Positions 54,498 through 64,000 are shown, counted from the stretch's first letter. The stretch is DNA of 64,000 nt from Sulfitobacter sp. M39 (GCF_021735935.1 NZ_WMDZ01000001.1:2542001-2606000), one strand, 5' to 3'. The notes: generated by a model from the sequence alone, not told the origin. Translations and numbers: made by a program.

Positions 54498-55252
54498 GAA
54501 ACAACCTCAAGCGGTTGGAAAACAAAACCTTTGTCGGTGACTTCACTAAACGCAGTGATGCCGAAAACGGCTTCGACAATCTCTGTCGTCAGTGCCGCCT
54601 GCGGCAAGTCGTCTGCGACAACTGCGCCGTTGTGCAACACGATCAACCGTGTGCAATGCCGCGCTGCCAGTCCCAGATCATGAAGCGAGACGAGCACCCC
54701 ACGTCCCTGGCCCGCCGCTTTGGAAAAGCTTTCCATCGCGGCGATTTGATGGGCAGGATCTAGCCCGGCGGTGGGCTCATCCGCGATCAGCAAGGGTGCC
54801 TCTTGGGCGAGGCTACGAGCGATCAGCACGCGCGCCTGCTCCCCACCCGACAGCTGTGTCGCGGGACGATTGCGGAAGGCGTTCAAGCCCATCTGCGCAA
54901 TGGAGCGATCTACGGCGGCCTGATCTTTTGCCTGTAGTTTCTGCCCGGCCCGCAGATGGGGCGTGCGGCCCAGTCGGATGATCGTTTCGACCGTGACCGG
55001 CCACGCAATCTCGCGCGATTGGGGCATCCACGCGGCGGCACGCCCGCGCATGCGCGGGGCAAGTGCGGCGATTGAACTTTGGCCATCAGCGGGGATCAGG
55101 CCCAATGCCGCGCGCATCAGGGTGGTCTTGCCGGCACCATTCGGTCCGACCAGGCCTACGACCTCTCCTTCACGTAAGGTTAGATTGATGTCGGATAAAA
55201 CGGTTTTGCGCCCCCGATGAACGGAGAGGTTTTGCAGGGATAGCAGGGTCAT
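54494..55252 (-). CDS. ABC transporter ATPase (FecE/HmuV/BtuD type)
   Basis: A 252-residue nucleotide-binding subunit with Walker A GPNGAGKTT, signature LSGGEQARV, Walker B LLIADEP and a switch His. The order of motifs and the partner permease place it in the iron-siderophore/hemin/vitamin B12 importer family. Its start overlaps the permease stop by 4 bp. No substrate-binding protein or TonB receptor is in the window, so the ligand cannot be assigned. Confidence 0.92.
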   Translation of the reverse strand: MTLLSLQNLSVHRGRKTVLSDINLTLREGEVVGLVGPNGAGKTTLMRAALGLIPADGQSSIAALAPRMRGRAAAWMPQSREIAWPVTVETIIRLGRTPHLRAGQKLQAKDQAAVDRSIAQMGLNAFRNRPATQLSGGEQARVLIARSLAQEAPLLIADEPTAGLDPAHQIAAMESFSKAAGQGRGVLVSLHDLGLAARHCTRLIVLHNGAVVADDLPQAALTTEIVEAVFGITAFSEVTDKGFVFQPLEVVS

Positions 55253-56268
55253 AGCCCTTCCCTCCGCGTGCGATAGATCAGGTGGAGAAACAGCGGCGCG
55301 CCCACCAATGCCGTCACAACCCCAAGCTTGAGATCACGGTCGGGCACCACAAGGCGCACAAGGATATCCGACGCGAGGATCATCGCCGCGCCGCCAAGTG
55401 TCGCGGCCCATAGCAGCGCCCCCGGTCGCGCGCCAACAAAGCCACGTAGCAGGTGCGGCATGACCAGCCCCACAAACCCGATCGCCCCCGCCACGGCGGT
55501 AGAGGCACCAACGACCGCCGCCGTACCGATAATGACCGTGAGGCGAAGCCGGAATAGGTTGATCCCCATCGCCTCTGCCGCGTCTTCGCCCAAGGTCAGC
55601 GCGTCAAGCCCACGCCCGAGGGTCGCCAACAGGACACCGCCCCCAAGCAGAAAGGGCATCGCGATCCAGACATGGGTCATGGACCGGTCCGCTAGGGAGC
55701 CCATCATCCAGAATACGATCTCATTCGCGGCATAGGGGTTCGGCGACAGGTTCAGCACCAGCGAGGTTAGTGCCGCAGCAAAGGCCGATATTGCAATACC
55801 AGCGAGGATCAGCGCCAGTGACGTGCCCCGAGGGCCTGCCAACAGCAGCACTAACAACACCCCCAACAGGGCACCGCCAAGCGCCATTGCGGGAAGCGCG
55901 AGCGCTGCAAGCGCGGCCAACCCGGTCTGTATCGCCAGCACAGCCCCCAACGCTGCAGAGCCCGAGACCCCGATCAGCCCCGGATCCGCCAACGGGTTGC
56001 GCAGATAGCCCTGCATCGCAGCACCGGAGAGCCCCAAAGCACCGCCGATCATCACGCCCAATAGCGCACGCGGGAGCCGTATCTCGCGCATGACGGTGGC
56101 CAGCGGGCCGCCCTGCCCGGTGACCAACGCGCTCAAGCTGTCACATAGGGATGCGGTGGACGGGCCAATCAGCAGCGACCCGACAAATAGCACGCACACA
56201 AGGCTGCCGAGACCAAGCGCCAGGACCGCTGACCGCCCCATCAGCAACCGACCCCAGCACGTTGGCAT
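55249..56268 (-). CDS. FecCD-family ABC permease (iron chelate, heme or B12)
   Basis: A 339-residue integral membrane protein with about ten helices. FecCD signatures are RLPRALLGVMIGGALGLSGA, LADPGLIGVSGSAALGAV, and AGAIGFVGLVMPHLLRGFVG. The start at 56268 (MPTCWGRLLM) is chosen because the upstream extension is unlike the family. It forms an operon with the ATPase. The 220 bp upstream hold no B12 box that I can find. Confidence 0.92.
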   Translation of the reverse strand: MPTCWGRLLMGRSAVLALGLGSLVCVLFVGSLLIGPSTASLCDSLSALVTGQGGPLATVMREIRLPRALLGVMIGGALGLSGAAMQGYLRNPLADPGLIGVSGSAALGAVLAIQTGLAALAALALPAMALGGALLGVLLVLLLAGPRGTSLALILAGIAISAFAAALTSLVLNLSPNPYAANEIVFWMMGSLADRSMTHVWIAMPFLLGGGVLLATLGRGLDALTLGEDAAEAMGINLFRLRLTVIIGTAAVVGASTAVAGAIGFVGLVMPHLLRGFVGARPGALLWAATLGGAAMILASDILVRLVVPDRDLKLGVVTALVGAPLFLHLIYRTRREGL

Positions 56269-56489
56269 TTCATTTGCCCCCCTGCATAGGGCGCAACACT
56301 TAACATTGGGTGAATGGATATGCTCATCGTTCCGCTCATAATTTCTCCCCGACCCTCCTAGTCTCATCACAGTTCCGCTCAACCTTCGAGGGGCGTTTGG
56401 ATACTGCCACAATATAAGCTCACACACCCGTGAACTTTTCCACGCGCTACGGCGTTGAGGTTTAAATCCTTCAACTGCTGGAGCCCTAT

Positions 56490-57587
56490 TTGGAACATCT
56501 GCCCTCAATCCGGCGCTCGCTTCAGTTGCTGGTCCTGATTTCCCTTTTCGTCACCGCGTATTTTGCCAAGGACTTGATATTGCCCATTGTTCTGGGCTTT
56601 TTGCTTGCTCTGACCCTGTCGCCCGTGGGCCGCGCGCTTTATCGCATCGGCGTGCCGCATCCTGTGTCGGCCTTTTTGCTGGTGACCGCGACGAGTTTGG
56701 TGATTGCTGCCGTGGTTTTACTGTCCGCGGGCACCGTGGCGATCTGGAGCGATGAGATCCCGGAAATGGGCCGCGAGATCCAGATAAAGCTGAGCGGCGT
56801 GAGCAATGCGGTTGAAACGATGCGATCTGCCTCGGAAGAGGTAGAGAAACTGGGCACCGAAACCGGCGGCAAACCGCAAGAGGTTGTGGTGCGCCAACCT
56901 GGCTTGCTCGACACCGCGATGGATACGGTGAGCAAAACTGGGGCGTCGCTGGCGGTGATCCTGATACTGGCGCTGTTCTTACTTGGCTCTGGCGAGCTGT
57001 TTTACTTAAAACTTGTGCAATCCATGCCGACGTTAACGGAAAAGAAACGTGCCCTGCATACGGTCTATGACGTGGAGAAGCGGGTGTCGCGCTACCTGCT
57101 GACGATTGCCACGATCAATGCTGTGCTCGGCATATTAGTCGGGACCTATCTGACAGTGCTGGGCTTGCCGTCGGCCTATATCTGGGGGATCGCGGCGTTC
57201 ATGCTGAACTTCCTGCCCTATATCGGCGGGTTCGCGGGGGTGCTCTTGGTCGCGGGATTCTCTCTCGTGACGTTTGATACCATCGGCTATGCGATGTTGG
57301 CCCCGATCGGTTACCTGACGCTGACTCTTTTAGAGGGGCAGATTATCACCCCGTGGCTGGTCGGCCGCCGGTTGGAGATGAATACCGTTGCGGTATTTCT
57401 AACGGTGGTGTTTTGGGGGTGGCTATGGGGCATCCCCGGCGCATTGGTCGCGGTGCCCTTTCTTGTGGTGTTCAAAGTCGTTTGCGAGAACTTTGAACCG
57501 CTTCATACCATCGGGAATTTCCTGTCCGCAGAGCAGGTTAAACCCGATGATATGAAGGATCAGGAAGTCATGTCAGCCAGCGAGTGA
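56490..57587 (+). CDS. AI-2E (TqsA/PerM) family membrane protein
   Basis: A 365-residue protein with about eight helices and the family pattern: N-terminal helices, a soluble insert (about residues 90-150) and the C-terminal block YLTLTLLEGQIITPWLVGRR. Some members export autoinducer 2, others are Na+/H+ antiporters or have unknown roles. The start is a TTG with GGAG 6 nt upstream and no usable ATG. It converges with dctM, their ends overlapping by 15 bp. Confidence 0.88.
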   Translation: MEHLPSIRRSLQLLVLISLFVTAYFAKDLILPIVLGFLLALTLSPVGRALYRIGVPHPVSAFLLVTATSLVIAAVVLLSAGTVAIWSDEIPEMGREIQIKLSGVSNAVETMRSASEEVEKLGTETGGKPQEVVVRQPGLLDTAMDTVSKTGASLAVILILALFLLGSGELFYLKLVQSMPTLTEKKRALHTVYDVEKRVSRYLLTIATINAVLGILVGTYLTVLGLPSAYIWGIAAFMLNFLPYIGGFAGVLLVAGFSLVTFDTIGYAMLAPIGYLTLTLLEGQIITPWLVGRRLEMNTVAVFLTVVFWGWLWGIPGALVAVPFLVVFKVVCENFEPLHTIGNFLSAEQVKPDDMKDQEVMSASE

Positions 57588-58973
57588 TGGCAGCCACAAC
57601 ACGATGGACGGGAAGGCCACCAACAAAGCGATTGTCACGGCATCCGCGATAAAGAACGGTGTCACGCCCTTGAACACGTCCTGAACGCTCAGGTCAGGGC
57701 GTACCCCTGCAACCACAAAGCAGTTGAGGCCAATGGGCGGCGTGATCAGACAGAACTCTGCCATCTTCACCACCAAGATACCGAACCAAATCGCACACAT
57801 CGGCCCCGACATCCCAAAAGCACTATCCGCGGCAGAGACGAACTCGCCCCCGTTCAGCGCCATGACGGCAGGATAGACGACCGGAAGTGTCAGAAGTAGC
57901 ATGCCAATTGCATCCATGAACATCCCCAGAACCGCATAGGCCAGCAAGATGCACACGAGGATCAGGATCGGCGATGCCTCAAGCCCCGAAATCCAGTCGG
58001 CGAACGCGCCCGGCAGATCGGCAAAGCCCAGGAACCGAACATAAATCAGCACGCCCCAGATGATGGTAAAGATCATCACGGTGAGTTTCGCCGTTTCAAG
58101 CAGCGCGTCCTTAAGCTCGGCCCACCGCATGCCGCGATAAAGCGCCATCAGGAACACGATAAACGCGCCCACGGCCCCGCCCTCTGTTGGGGTGCCCCAT
58201 GCGTCGCCGAAGGGGTTGTAAACAAAGAAGATAATGATGATCACAACCGCAAAGATCGGCATGGCGGCAGGAAGCGATGCGAACCGCTGCTTCCAGGTAA
58301 AGCCGCTTACGGGGGGGCCGACGCTTTTCCAGATGGTCGCAATACCCACGATCAGGACGGCATAGACGATGGCCGAAAACGCACCGGGGATAAAGCCCGC
58401 CAGAAGCAGCTTGCCCACGTCTTGTTCAACGATGATCGCATAGATGACAAGGATCGCCGATGGCGGGATCAACGAGGCCAAAGTGCCCCCGGCCGCCACG
58501 ACGCCCGCCGCGAATTTTTTGTTGTACCCAATCGACAGCATCTCGGGGATGGCGATACGTGCAAACACCGCTGCCGTCGCGACCGAAGCACCGGAAACCG
58601 CTGCAAAGCCCGCGGTTGCAAAGACGGTCGACACAGCAAGACCGCCGGGCAGCCATGCAATCCAGCGTTTTGCGGCCTCGAACAAGGCGCGGGTCAGACC
58701 GGCGTAATAGGCAAGAAAGCCGATCAGAATGAAAGTGGGAATCAAGCTTAGCGTCTGGCTCGACACTTTGGAGTGTGGCACCTGCCCCGCGGTCTTGATC
58801 GCGACCGTCAGCGCCCAGTCCAACTCGGACCACTGCATGCCTTTTTTGGACCAAAAGATCCAGATCAGGCCGACCAGACCCGCCATTGCCGCGGCGAAAG
58901 CCACGCGCATACCGAGCACCACCATAAGCAGCAGCCCGCCCGAGACCCATAGGCCAATTTCAATAGGATCCAT
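57573..58973 (-). CDS. dctM: TRAP transporter large membrane subunit (DctM)
   Basis: A 466-residue protein with about twelve helices, the ion-coupled channel subunit of a tripartite ATP-independent periplasmic transporter. Family stretches include GASVATAAVFARIAIPEMLS, GYNKKFAAGVVAAGGTLASL, IPPSAILVIYAIIVEQDVGK and LITPPIGLNCFVVAG. It follows dctQ by 2 bp. The substrate is an organic acid of unknown identity. Confidence 0.94.
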   Translation of the reverse strand: MDPIEIGLWVSGGLLLMVVLGMRVAFAAAMAGLVGLIWIFWSKKGMQWSELDWALTVAIKTAGQVPHSKVSSQTLSLIPTFILIGFLAYYAGLTRALFEAAKRWIAWLPGGLAVSTVFATAGFAAVSGASVATAAVFARIAIPEMLSIGYNKKFAAGVVAAGGTLASLIPPSAILVIYAIIVEQDVGKLLLAGFIPGAFSAIVYAVLIVGIATIWKSVGPPVSGFTWKQRFASLPAAMPIFAVVIIIIFFVYNPFGDAWGTPTEGGAVGAFIVFLMALYRGMRWAELKDALLETAKLTVMIFTIIWGVLIYVRFLGFADLPGAFADWISGLEASPILILVCILLAYAVLGMFMDAIGMLLLTLPVVYPAVMALNGGEFVSAADSAFGMSGPMCAIWFGILVVKMAEFCLITPPIGLNCFVVAGVRPDLSVQDVFKGVTPFFIADAVTIALLVAFPSIVLWLPSLAG

Positions 58974-58975
58974 AA

Positions 58976-59605
58976 TCAGTCCCGCCCGTCTAGATGTTCA
59001 GCTTCCGCCATCGCCTGTTCAGCCGCGGATTGTAGCAAGGGTACAGCAACGGGGTTTTCCAACCCCAATACAAAGGCCCGCCCATAGCCCCAGATCTGCA
59101 GCAGCAACCGCAAAGCCAGCACCGTAAAGGCCATTGGCACGATCAGTTTCGCGGGCCAGATCGGCAGACCGATATCGATGGAGCTGTCACGGCTCCACAT
59201 CGGGGCGGCGAAATCAAAGCTGCGCTGGAAATGCGCCCAAGAGCCCCAGATCAGCGCCAGCATAAGGATAAAGATCAGCACGACCGAGAATGTCTCGGCG
59301 GCCCATAGCGCGCGGCCTTTGAGCTGGCCGATCAGGATGTCCATGCGCACATGGCCGCCGTTCCGCTGGGTATAGGAAATCCCCATGATCGCGATCAGCG
59401 GCATGGCGAATTCAATCCAGTCCACATACCCCGCCAGCGGCGTGCCAAAAAACTTGCGGCCGCCAACCGACCAAACGGCAAGCACCATCAGCATGAAAAC
59501 GGCAATACCAGAGACCAGAGCAAACACGGTTTCAAGGCGTAAAAGCTTTTTGTCGATACGGCTAAGCAGACTGCCGTCTTCGAGCACGGCGGAGGAACCG
59601 GCCAT
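58976..59605 (-). CDS. dctQ: TRAP transporter small membrane subunit (DctQ)
   Basis: A 209-residue protein with four membrane helices (about 32-50, 68-85, 108-128, 155-175) and a DctQ pattern around MLMVLAVWSVGGRKFFGTPL and NGGHVRMDILIGQLKGRA. It works with DctM and the periplasmic DctP. It stands between the hairpin after dctP and dctM. Confidence 0.9.
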   Translation of the reverse strand: MAGSSAVLEDGSLLSRIDKKLLRLETVFALVSGIAVFMLMVLAVWSVGGRKFFGTPLAGYVDWIEFAMPLIAIMGISYTQRNGGHVRMDILIGQLKGRALWAAETFSVVLIFILMLALIWGSWAHFQRSFDFAAPMWSRDSSIDIGLPIWPAKLIVPMAFTVLALRLLLQIWGYGRAFVLGLENPVAVPLLQSAAEQAMAEAEHLDGRD

Positions 59606-59648
59606 GATGCTTTCCTTTCAAATGAGTGGGAGGGAGATCGTACAAACA

Positions 59649-59676
59649 AAGGGGGCCTGCATCGGCAAGCCCCCTT
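59649..59676 (-). terminator. Hairpin between dctP and dctQ
   Basis: AAGGGGGC and GCCCCCTT form an 8-bp stem with a 12-nt loop, followed on the minus strand by TGTTTGTA. It lies 10 bp after the dctP stop. Such intra-operon hairpins let the binding protein be made in excess of the membrane subunits. Confidence 0.6.
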
Positions 59677-59686
59677 CTTGCGCCAC

Positions 59687-60703
59687 TTAGTTGGACGCGC
59701 GTTTTTCTTCCAGCGTTTTGACGACCAGGTCATAAAGCTCTTGGCCTGGGATGCCTTGGGCTTCCATATCCTTGATCCAGGCAGCACGCGCGGGGTCAGC
59801 TGCCTTGGATTTGAACTCGGCCAGAACTTCGGGCGTGAACATCACTTTTTCAACGCCTTTTTCTTCCAGCACGGCGTCCCAGCGGTTCAGCAGCTCGCCA
59901 TAGTTCGCCAGATAGTGATCCAGCGCCTCGTCGACAGAACCGTCCAGCGCTTCTTTTTCCGCGTCCGACAGGGCCTCGTAGGCATCAATGTTAACCACCA
60001 CAGGGCAGTTCACCGTGCCGGGGTTAAGGTTCGCGGTCCACCAATCAGCCTTGTTGATCGTACCAAAGCTCAGGTGCGCGTGCTGCGCGAAAGCCACGGT
60101 ATCCACAACGCCGGATTCCATTGCGTTATAGGCCTCGGAGGAGGTCACGGAGGTCGGGACAGCGCCCACGGTTTCAAAGGCTTTGCCCAGACCACCTGTC
60201 GCACGCACGCGCATGCCGTCAAAGGATTCTAGCGTATCGCGAGGCTCGCCCGTGCCAACAAGGTTGTACTGCGGCATTGGCGAGGTCATCAGCATTTTGG
60301 CGTTCCACTGTGCCATCTCTTTGGCCACGGCAGGGTGTGCGTATACAGCGCGGGACACGGCGACTTCTTCTTCAAGGTTCTGAACCCCAAGGAAAGGCAG
60401 TTCTAGCACGGTGATCGCGCGGTTCTTGTCGGCGTGGTAGCCAGCACAGAATTGCGCCATCTCAAAGGCACCGATGGAAATACCATCGAGGTTGTCAGAG
60501 TTCTTGGACAGACCGCCATAGCTGACATTGATGGTGAATTCGCCATTGGTCTTTTCGGACACAAGCTCGGCAATCTTTTCGACATGCTCGGTGAAGGCAC
60601 GACGTTTACCCCAGACAGAGGCGTTCCATTCCGTCGCGGCCGCTTGCGAGGCAAAAGCGAAAGTCAAAGCGCAGACAGCTGCGCCGTTCAGTAGATTGTT
60701 CAT
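59687..60703 (-). CDS. dctP: TRAP transporter solute-binding protein (DctP)
   Basis: A 338-residue periplasmic protein with a cleavable signal peptide (AAVCALTFAFASQAAA). The DctP features are visible, including RVRATGGLGKAFETVGAVPT with the conserved Arg for carboxylate binding, and the EAYNAMESGVVDTVAFA segment. The start at 60703 follows AAGGGAG by 7 nt. It is first in dctP-dctQ-dctM and divergent from acs, which may hint at uptake of a substrate feeding acyl-CoA metabolism. Confidence 0.93.
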   Translation of the reverse strand: MNNLLNGAAVCALTFAFASQAAATEWNASVWGKRRAFTEHVEKIAELVSEKTNGEFTINVSYGGLSKNSDNLDGISIGAFEMAQFCAGYHADKNRAITVLELPFLGVQNLEEEVAVSRAVYAHPAVAKEMAQWNAKMLMTSPMPQYNLVGTGEPRDTLESFDGMRVRATGGLGKAFETVGAVPTSVTSSEAYNAMESGVVDTVAFAQHAHLSFGTINKADWWTANLNPGTVNCPVVVNIDAYEALSDAEKEALDGSVDEALDHYLANYGELLNRWDAVLEEKGVEKVMFTPEVLAEFKSKAADPARAAWIKDMEAQGIPGQELYDLVVKTLEEKRASN

Positions 60704-61083
60704 TGATATCTCCCTTATGCGGGCTGTTTGGGGCCCGCTTGGGCGAAATACTATCCTTAGGGCAACTTGCTGCCAACCCCTGAACATCTCTCTTGGCCGC
60801 CCCTGTGGGAGCCTTCGGCGAGGATTTTTCACCATTTGGAACCATGCCCCGCGCGCGATCGGCCCCGTTAACAGGCAATCGGTGCTGTTTCCTAGGGTTT
60901 TGGCGAGATTGTCAGGCAAATTTACTAGTCCGCGCAGCAGACGGAAAAATATTTACAGACAAACCGCGTGTTTCCATATGCTTATTTCCTTCTTTTCACT
61001 TCCCGTTATGATCTGCCAAGGGAGAGCCGCCACGCCTATGCGTCCGAGCGGCAGAAAACGAACAGAGTTCTGAGGGAGGAACC
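60704..61083. other. Divergent promoter region dctP/acs
   Basis: About 380 bp without a gene. It contains copy E of the 20-bp repeat (60822-60841). The acs-proximal part (60930-61010) is AT-rich and probably holds the acs promoter. The acs ribosome binding site GGGAGG lies just before 61084. A frame through this region from a TTG at 60919 is only a random extension of dctP. Confidence 0.6.
60822..60841 (+). repeat. 20-bp intergenic repeat, copy E
   Basis: GGATTTTTCACCATTTGGAA, preceded by TGGGAGCCTTCGGCGA, nearly the same flank as copy B. Unlike copies B-D it lies between divergent genes, 119 bp upstream of the dctP start. Confidence 0.8.
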
Positions 61084-63039
61084 ATGTCCAACGTCGCCAC
61101 ACAGACCTATCCGCCATCCGACGACATGGCGGTCAATGCCCATGTGAACGCCGCGAAATACGACGCGATGTATCATGCCTCTATCGCGGACCCCGACGGG
61201 TTCTGGCTGGAGCAGGCGCAGCGCATCGATTGGATGAAGCCGTTTACCAAGGTCAAAGACGTCGATTTCACTTTCGGTCAGGTCAAGATCAACTGGTTTT
61301 CCGACGGCGCGTTGAACGTCAGCGCCAATTGCATCGACCGTCATCTTGAAACGCGCGGCGACCAGACCGCGATCATCTGGGAGCCGGACAGCCCGGACGA
61401 AGACGCGCAGCACATCAGCTATCGCGCCCTGCATGCCCAGACATGCAAAATGGCCAATATCCTGCGCGATATCGGCGTCGGCAAAGGCGACCGAGTTATC
61501 ATCTATATGCCGATGATCCCCGAAGCCGCCTATGCCATGCTGGCCTGCGCGCGTATCGGTGCGATCCATTCGATCGTCTTCGCCGGGTTCTCTCCGGATG
61601 CGCTGGCGGCAAGGGTACAGGGGTCGGACGCCAAGGTTGTGATCACCGCAGATTATGCGCCCCGCGGGGGCAAAGCGACACCGTTGAAGGCCAACGCGGA
61701 CAAGGCTTTGGCAGGCTGCGACCCATCGGTCAAATGTCTAGTGGTGCGGCGCACTGGCGGTGATGTGGCATGGAATGATGCGCGCGACGTGGATTATACC
61801 GCGCTTGAAAAAGCGGCTTCTGACACTTGCGCGCCGGAAGAGATGAACGCCGAAGATCCGCTGTTCATCCTTTATACCTCTGGCTCGACCGGTCAGCCCA
61901 AAGGGGTCGTGCATACGACGGGTGGTTATCTGGTCTATGCCGCGCTGACCCACGAGGTCACATTTGATTACCACGATGGCGATGTCTATTGGTGCACGGC
62001 CGATGTGGGCTGGGTGACGGGCCACAGCTATATCGTCTACGGTCCGCTTGCCAACGGGGCCACAACGCTCATGTTCGAAGGCGTGCCCACCTACCCCGAC
62101 GCCAGTCGCTTTTGGCAGATCTGTGAAAAACACAAGGTAAATCAGTTCTACACCGCCCCGACCGCCATTCGCGCCCTGATGGGCAAGGGCCGCGCCTTTG
62201 TTGACGGTTGCGATCTGAGCAGCCTGAAACTGCTTGGCACCGTGGGCGAGCCGATCAACCCCGAAGCCTGGAATTGGTACAATGACGTTGTGGGCAAAGG
62301 GAACTGCCCCATCGTGGACACATGGTGGCAAACGGAAACCGGCGGTCACCTGATGACGCCGCTGCCCGGTGCCCACGCCACCAAACCCGGCGCCGCGATG
62401 AAGCCCTTCTTTGGGATCAAACCGGTCGTACTTGAACCCACCACCGGTGCCGAGATCGATGGCAATGACGTCGAGGGAGTACTGTGTATCGCTGACAGCT
62501 GGCCAGGCCAGATGCGCACGGTCTGGGGCGATCACGAGCGGTTCGAGCAGACCTATTTCAGCGACTACAAGGGCTATTACTTCACCGGTGACGGGTGCCG
62601 CCGGGACGCAGATGGCGATTACTGGATCACGGGCCGCGTGGATGACGTGATCAACGTCTCCGGTCACCGGATGGGCACGGCCGAAGTCGAAAGCGCTTTG
62701 GTCGCGCACCCCAAGGTGGCCGAGGCCGCGGTCGTCGGGTTCCCCCATGATATCAAGGGACAGGGCATCTATTGCTATGTCTCGCTGATGAGCGGCGAAA
62801 GCCCAAGCGAGGACCTGCGGGCCGAACTCCGCGACTGGGTCCGCTCGGAGATTGGCCCGATCGCCTCGCCCGATATGATCCAATGGGCCCCTGGCTTGCC
62901 CAAAACCCGTTCAGGCAAGATCATGCGCCGCATCCTGCGCAAGATCGCAGAGAACGACTATGGCACGCTTGGCGATACATCTACCCTGGCAGAGCCCGAG
63001 GTTGTCGACGATCTGATCGCGAACCGGATGAACCGCTAG
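61084..63039 (+). CDS. acs: Acetyl-CoA synthetase (AMP-forming)
   Basis: A 651-residue enzyme making acetyl-CoA from acetate, ATP and CoA via acetyl-AMP. The P-loop-like [20 protein letters not shown], the TWWQTETGG substrate motif, [20 protein letters not shown] and the C-terminal catalytic lysine in [12 protein letters not shown] are present. That lysine is the usual acetylation site in Acs regulation. GAGGGAGG lies before the ATG. It is monocistronic with its own terminator. Confidence 0.97.
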   Translation: MSNVATQTYPPSDDMAVNAHVNAAKYDAMYHASIADPDGFWLEQAQRIDWMKPFTKVKDVDFTFGQVKINWFSDGALNVSANCIDRHLETRGDQTAIIWEPDSPDEDAQHISYRALHAQTCKMANILRDIGVGKGDRVIIYMPMIPEAAYAMLACARIGAIHSIVFAGFSPDALAARVQGSDAKVVITADYAPRGGKATPLKANADKALAGCDPSVKCLVVRRTGGDVAWNDARDVDYTALEKAASDTCAPEEMNAEDPLFILYTSGSTGQPKGVVHTTGGYLVYAALTHEVTFDYHDGDVYWCTADVGWVTGHSYIVYGPLANGATTLMFEGVPTYPDASRFWQICEKHKVNQFYTAPTAIRALMGKGRAFVDGCDLSSLKLLGTVGEPINPEAWNWYNDVVGKGNCPIVDTWWQTETGGHLMTPLPGAHATKPGAAMKPFFGIKPVVLEPTTGAEIDGNDVEGVLCIADSWPGQMRTVWGDHERFEQTYFSDYKGYYFTGDGCRRDADGDYWITGRVDDVINVSGHRMGTAEVESALVAHPKVAEAAVVGFPHDIKGQGIYCYVSLMSGESPSEDLRAELRDWVRSEIGPIASPDMIQWAPGLPKTRSGKIMRRILRKIAENDYGTLGDTSTLAEPEVVDDLIANRMNR

Positions 63040-63054
63040 GACCACATAACGCGA

Positions 63055-63081
63055 AAGGGGCACCAAATGGTGCCCCTTCTG
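63055..63081 (+). terminator. Terminator of acs
   Basis: AAGGGGCACC-AAAT-GGTGCCCCTT, a perfect 10-bp stem with a four-base loop, 15 bp after the acs stop, followed by CTGCAT. It can work for the convergent DUF992 gene as well. Confidence 0.75.
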
Positions 63082-63103
63082 CATATCGCTCTATTGGCCT
63101 GAA

Positions 63104-63619
63104 TTAACCTTCGACGCGTTGCAGTGTAATTTCACCCACGCCGATGGCAAAGTTTACGCCGTTCTGCGTGTTGACGCTCACCGGTTGCAGCGCCAGCGTG
63201 TCTTCCGAACCGCCGACCATGACATTGGCACCTAGGCCCACACCAACAGTGGCTTCAGCAGAAACACCCTGATAGTCGCCGTTCAACCCGCCTTCGTAAT
63301 ATTCGGATTCAGTTGGTGCCAACACCAACCAGGACATCTGACCATTCTGGGTCTTGCCGATATCAATGCCGTAGCGTTTGATGTCGCCGATGTATGTCTC
63401 GTCAGCCAGACCCTCTTGCACGGGATTGAAGGTGCAGGTCAGCTCGCGGGTAGACCCGAAGATGAAGCCCGTGCCATCACCAACATCACAGCTCAGCGAG
63501 CCGACCTCGGTGTGGTCCACAGTCTCGCCGTCGTCGGCCAGTGCAGGCGTGGACAAAGCAGCGCCGGTGACAAGGGCTGCGACAGTCAACTTGATGGGGG
63601 CAAAACGATTCAGTGTCAT
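63104..63619 (-). CDS. Exported DUF992 protein
   Basis: A 171-residue protein with a signal peptide (LTVAALVTGAALSTPALA) and a DUF992 domain: SLSCDVGDGTGFIFGSTREL, LTCTFNP, RYGIDIGKTQNG, SAEATVGVGLGANVMVGGSE, and a final beta strand. The two cysteines probably form a disulfide. The family is periplasmic or envelope-associated in alphaproteobacteria and has no known activity. AAGGA precedes the start by 7 nt. Confidence 0.88.
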   Translation of the reverse strand: MTLNRFAPIKLTVAALVTGAALSTPALADDGETVDHTEVGSLSCDVGDGTGFIFGSTRELTCTFNPVQEGLADETYIGDIKRYGIDIGKTQNGQMSWLVLAPTESEYYEGGLNGDYQGVSAEATVGVGLGANVMVGGSEDTLALQPVSVNTQNGVNFAIGVGEITLQRVEG

Positions 63620-63900
63620 AGTTAATCCTTCCGGCGGGAAACCCGCCAATAACAGTCGTGAGCGTCGGCATTCGGGTGCCTGTTGGCGGTAGCTGGAACC
63701 TCATATCCCAACACCCCTTCTCCGACAGGCAGTCCGAAATTTCGCGGTCATGCCTCTCAGTGGGGGAACAACACGGCAGGCGCCATTCGGTTCCACACAG
63801 CGGTTTTTATCGGCCACCATCGCCCCCCACGAACGGCGTGCCGCAACGGCCCGGGGTTTGGCGACTGGACAAATCCGGCTCCCCGTGGCACCGCTGCGGC
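63620..63900. other. Intergenic region before the flavin reductase
   Basis: 281 bp between the divergent DUF992 and flavin reductase genes. I see no RNA gene, repeat or strong hairpin in it. Confidence 0.5.
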
Positions 63901-64000
63901 ATGGCTGATCCTTTGCACCACTTCATCCCCCTGCCCGACGCCACAGTCGAGCTACGCCGCGCCTTTGGTCGTTTTGGCACAGGGGTAACGATTGTGACGG
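63901..64000 (+). CDS. Flavin reductase family protein, N-terminal fragment
   Basis: Only 33 codons are in the window. The translation starts MADPLHHFIPLPDATVELRR and goes on to AFGRFGTGVTIVT, which matches the N-terminus of flavin reductase-like (DIM6/NTAB) FMN-binding proteins, typically about 165 residues. These give reduced flavin to monooxygenases. The partner is outside the window. Confidence 0.7.
   Translation, partial: MADPLHHFIPLPDATVELRRAFGRFGTGVTIVT

Noticed and set aside
56270..56489. Cobalamin riboswitch before the FecCD permease
   Set aside because: I searched both strands of the gap for a B12 box and the conserved core and did not find them.
60704..60919. N-terminal extension of DctP from a TTG at 60919
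   Set aside because: It would precede the signal peptide by 72 residues and runs through a copy of the 20-bp repeat; AAGGGAG marks the ATG at 60703.

Overview
The window is an ordinary-looking chromosomal segment of an alphaproteobacterium, almost certainly a Rhodobacteraceae member of the Roseobacter type. The evidence is the gene content and order (dcw cluster led by mraZ, glyQ-glyS-ppdK run, folB-folP-glmM run, divergent yqeY/carA, DUF1127 gene with cuckoo-type small RNAs, SAM-II riboswitch before metZ, TRAP transporter beside acs) and the high-GC, alphaproteobacterial codon use. I see no rRNA, tRNA, insertion sequence, prophage or CRISPR array.

Layout. 1-4.2 kb: start of the division and cell-wall (dcw) cluster on the minus strand (mraZ, rsmH, ftsL, ftsI, murE cut by the window edge), with a 770-bp leader holding MraZ-box-like repeats and a perfect DnaA box. 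5-9.4 kb: Mrp Fe-S carrier, a cluster of six anti-Shine-Dalgarno hairpins around a DUF1127 gene (three cuckoo/CcsR-like sRNAs), and a UvrD/PcrA helicase. 9.7-16 kb: pyruvate carboxylase, a VOC protein, a DUF2244 membrane protein, YqeY and carA. 16-25 kb: a glycosyltransferase fused to a type II secretion ATPase-like N-terminal domain, a GntR regulator, a HAD nucleotidase, a UbiH-type hydroxylase, a class V aminotransferase, two overlapping Lrp regulators divergent from ilvC, and a DMT exporter. 25-36 kb: glmM-folP-folB, a SleB-type hydrolase, ppdK, glyS with a low-GC insertion, a small membrane protein and glyQ. 36-46 kb: a trypsin-fold protein without catalytic His/Ser, TrkH, a second DUF1127-like gene, folE2, metZ with its SAM-II riboswitch, YciB, a DMT transporter, FtsY and a lytic transglycosylase. 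46-64 kb: an unaccompanied NuoE-NuoF fusion, an AlkB-like membrane oxygenase, xseA, purD, a ferredoxin, lipoprotein, a siderophore/heme/B12-type ABC transporter, an AI-2E family protein, a TRAP transporter, acs, a DUF992 protein and the first codons of a flavin reductase.

How it fits together. Folate synthesis is represented by folE2, folB and folP. One-carbon/methionine metabolism is represented by metZ under SAM control. Acetate and pyruvate handling is represented by acs, pyc and ppdK. The regulatory content is the most interesting part. It comprises a three-member array of CUCCUCCC-loop sRNAs, a CTGC-N3-GCAG operator module shared by both DUF1127 genes, a 20-bp intergenic repeat family (GGATTT-N5-CATTTGGAA) present five times, and alternative hairpins in the folE2 leader.
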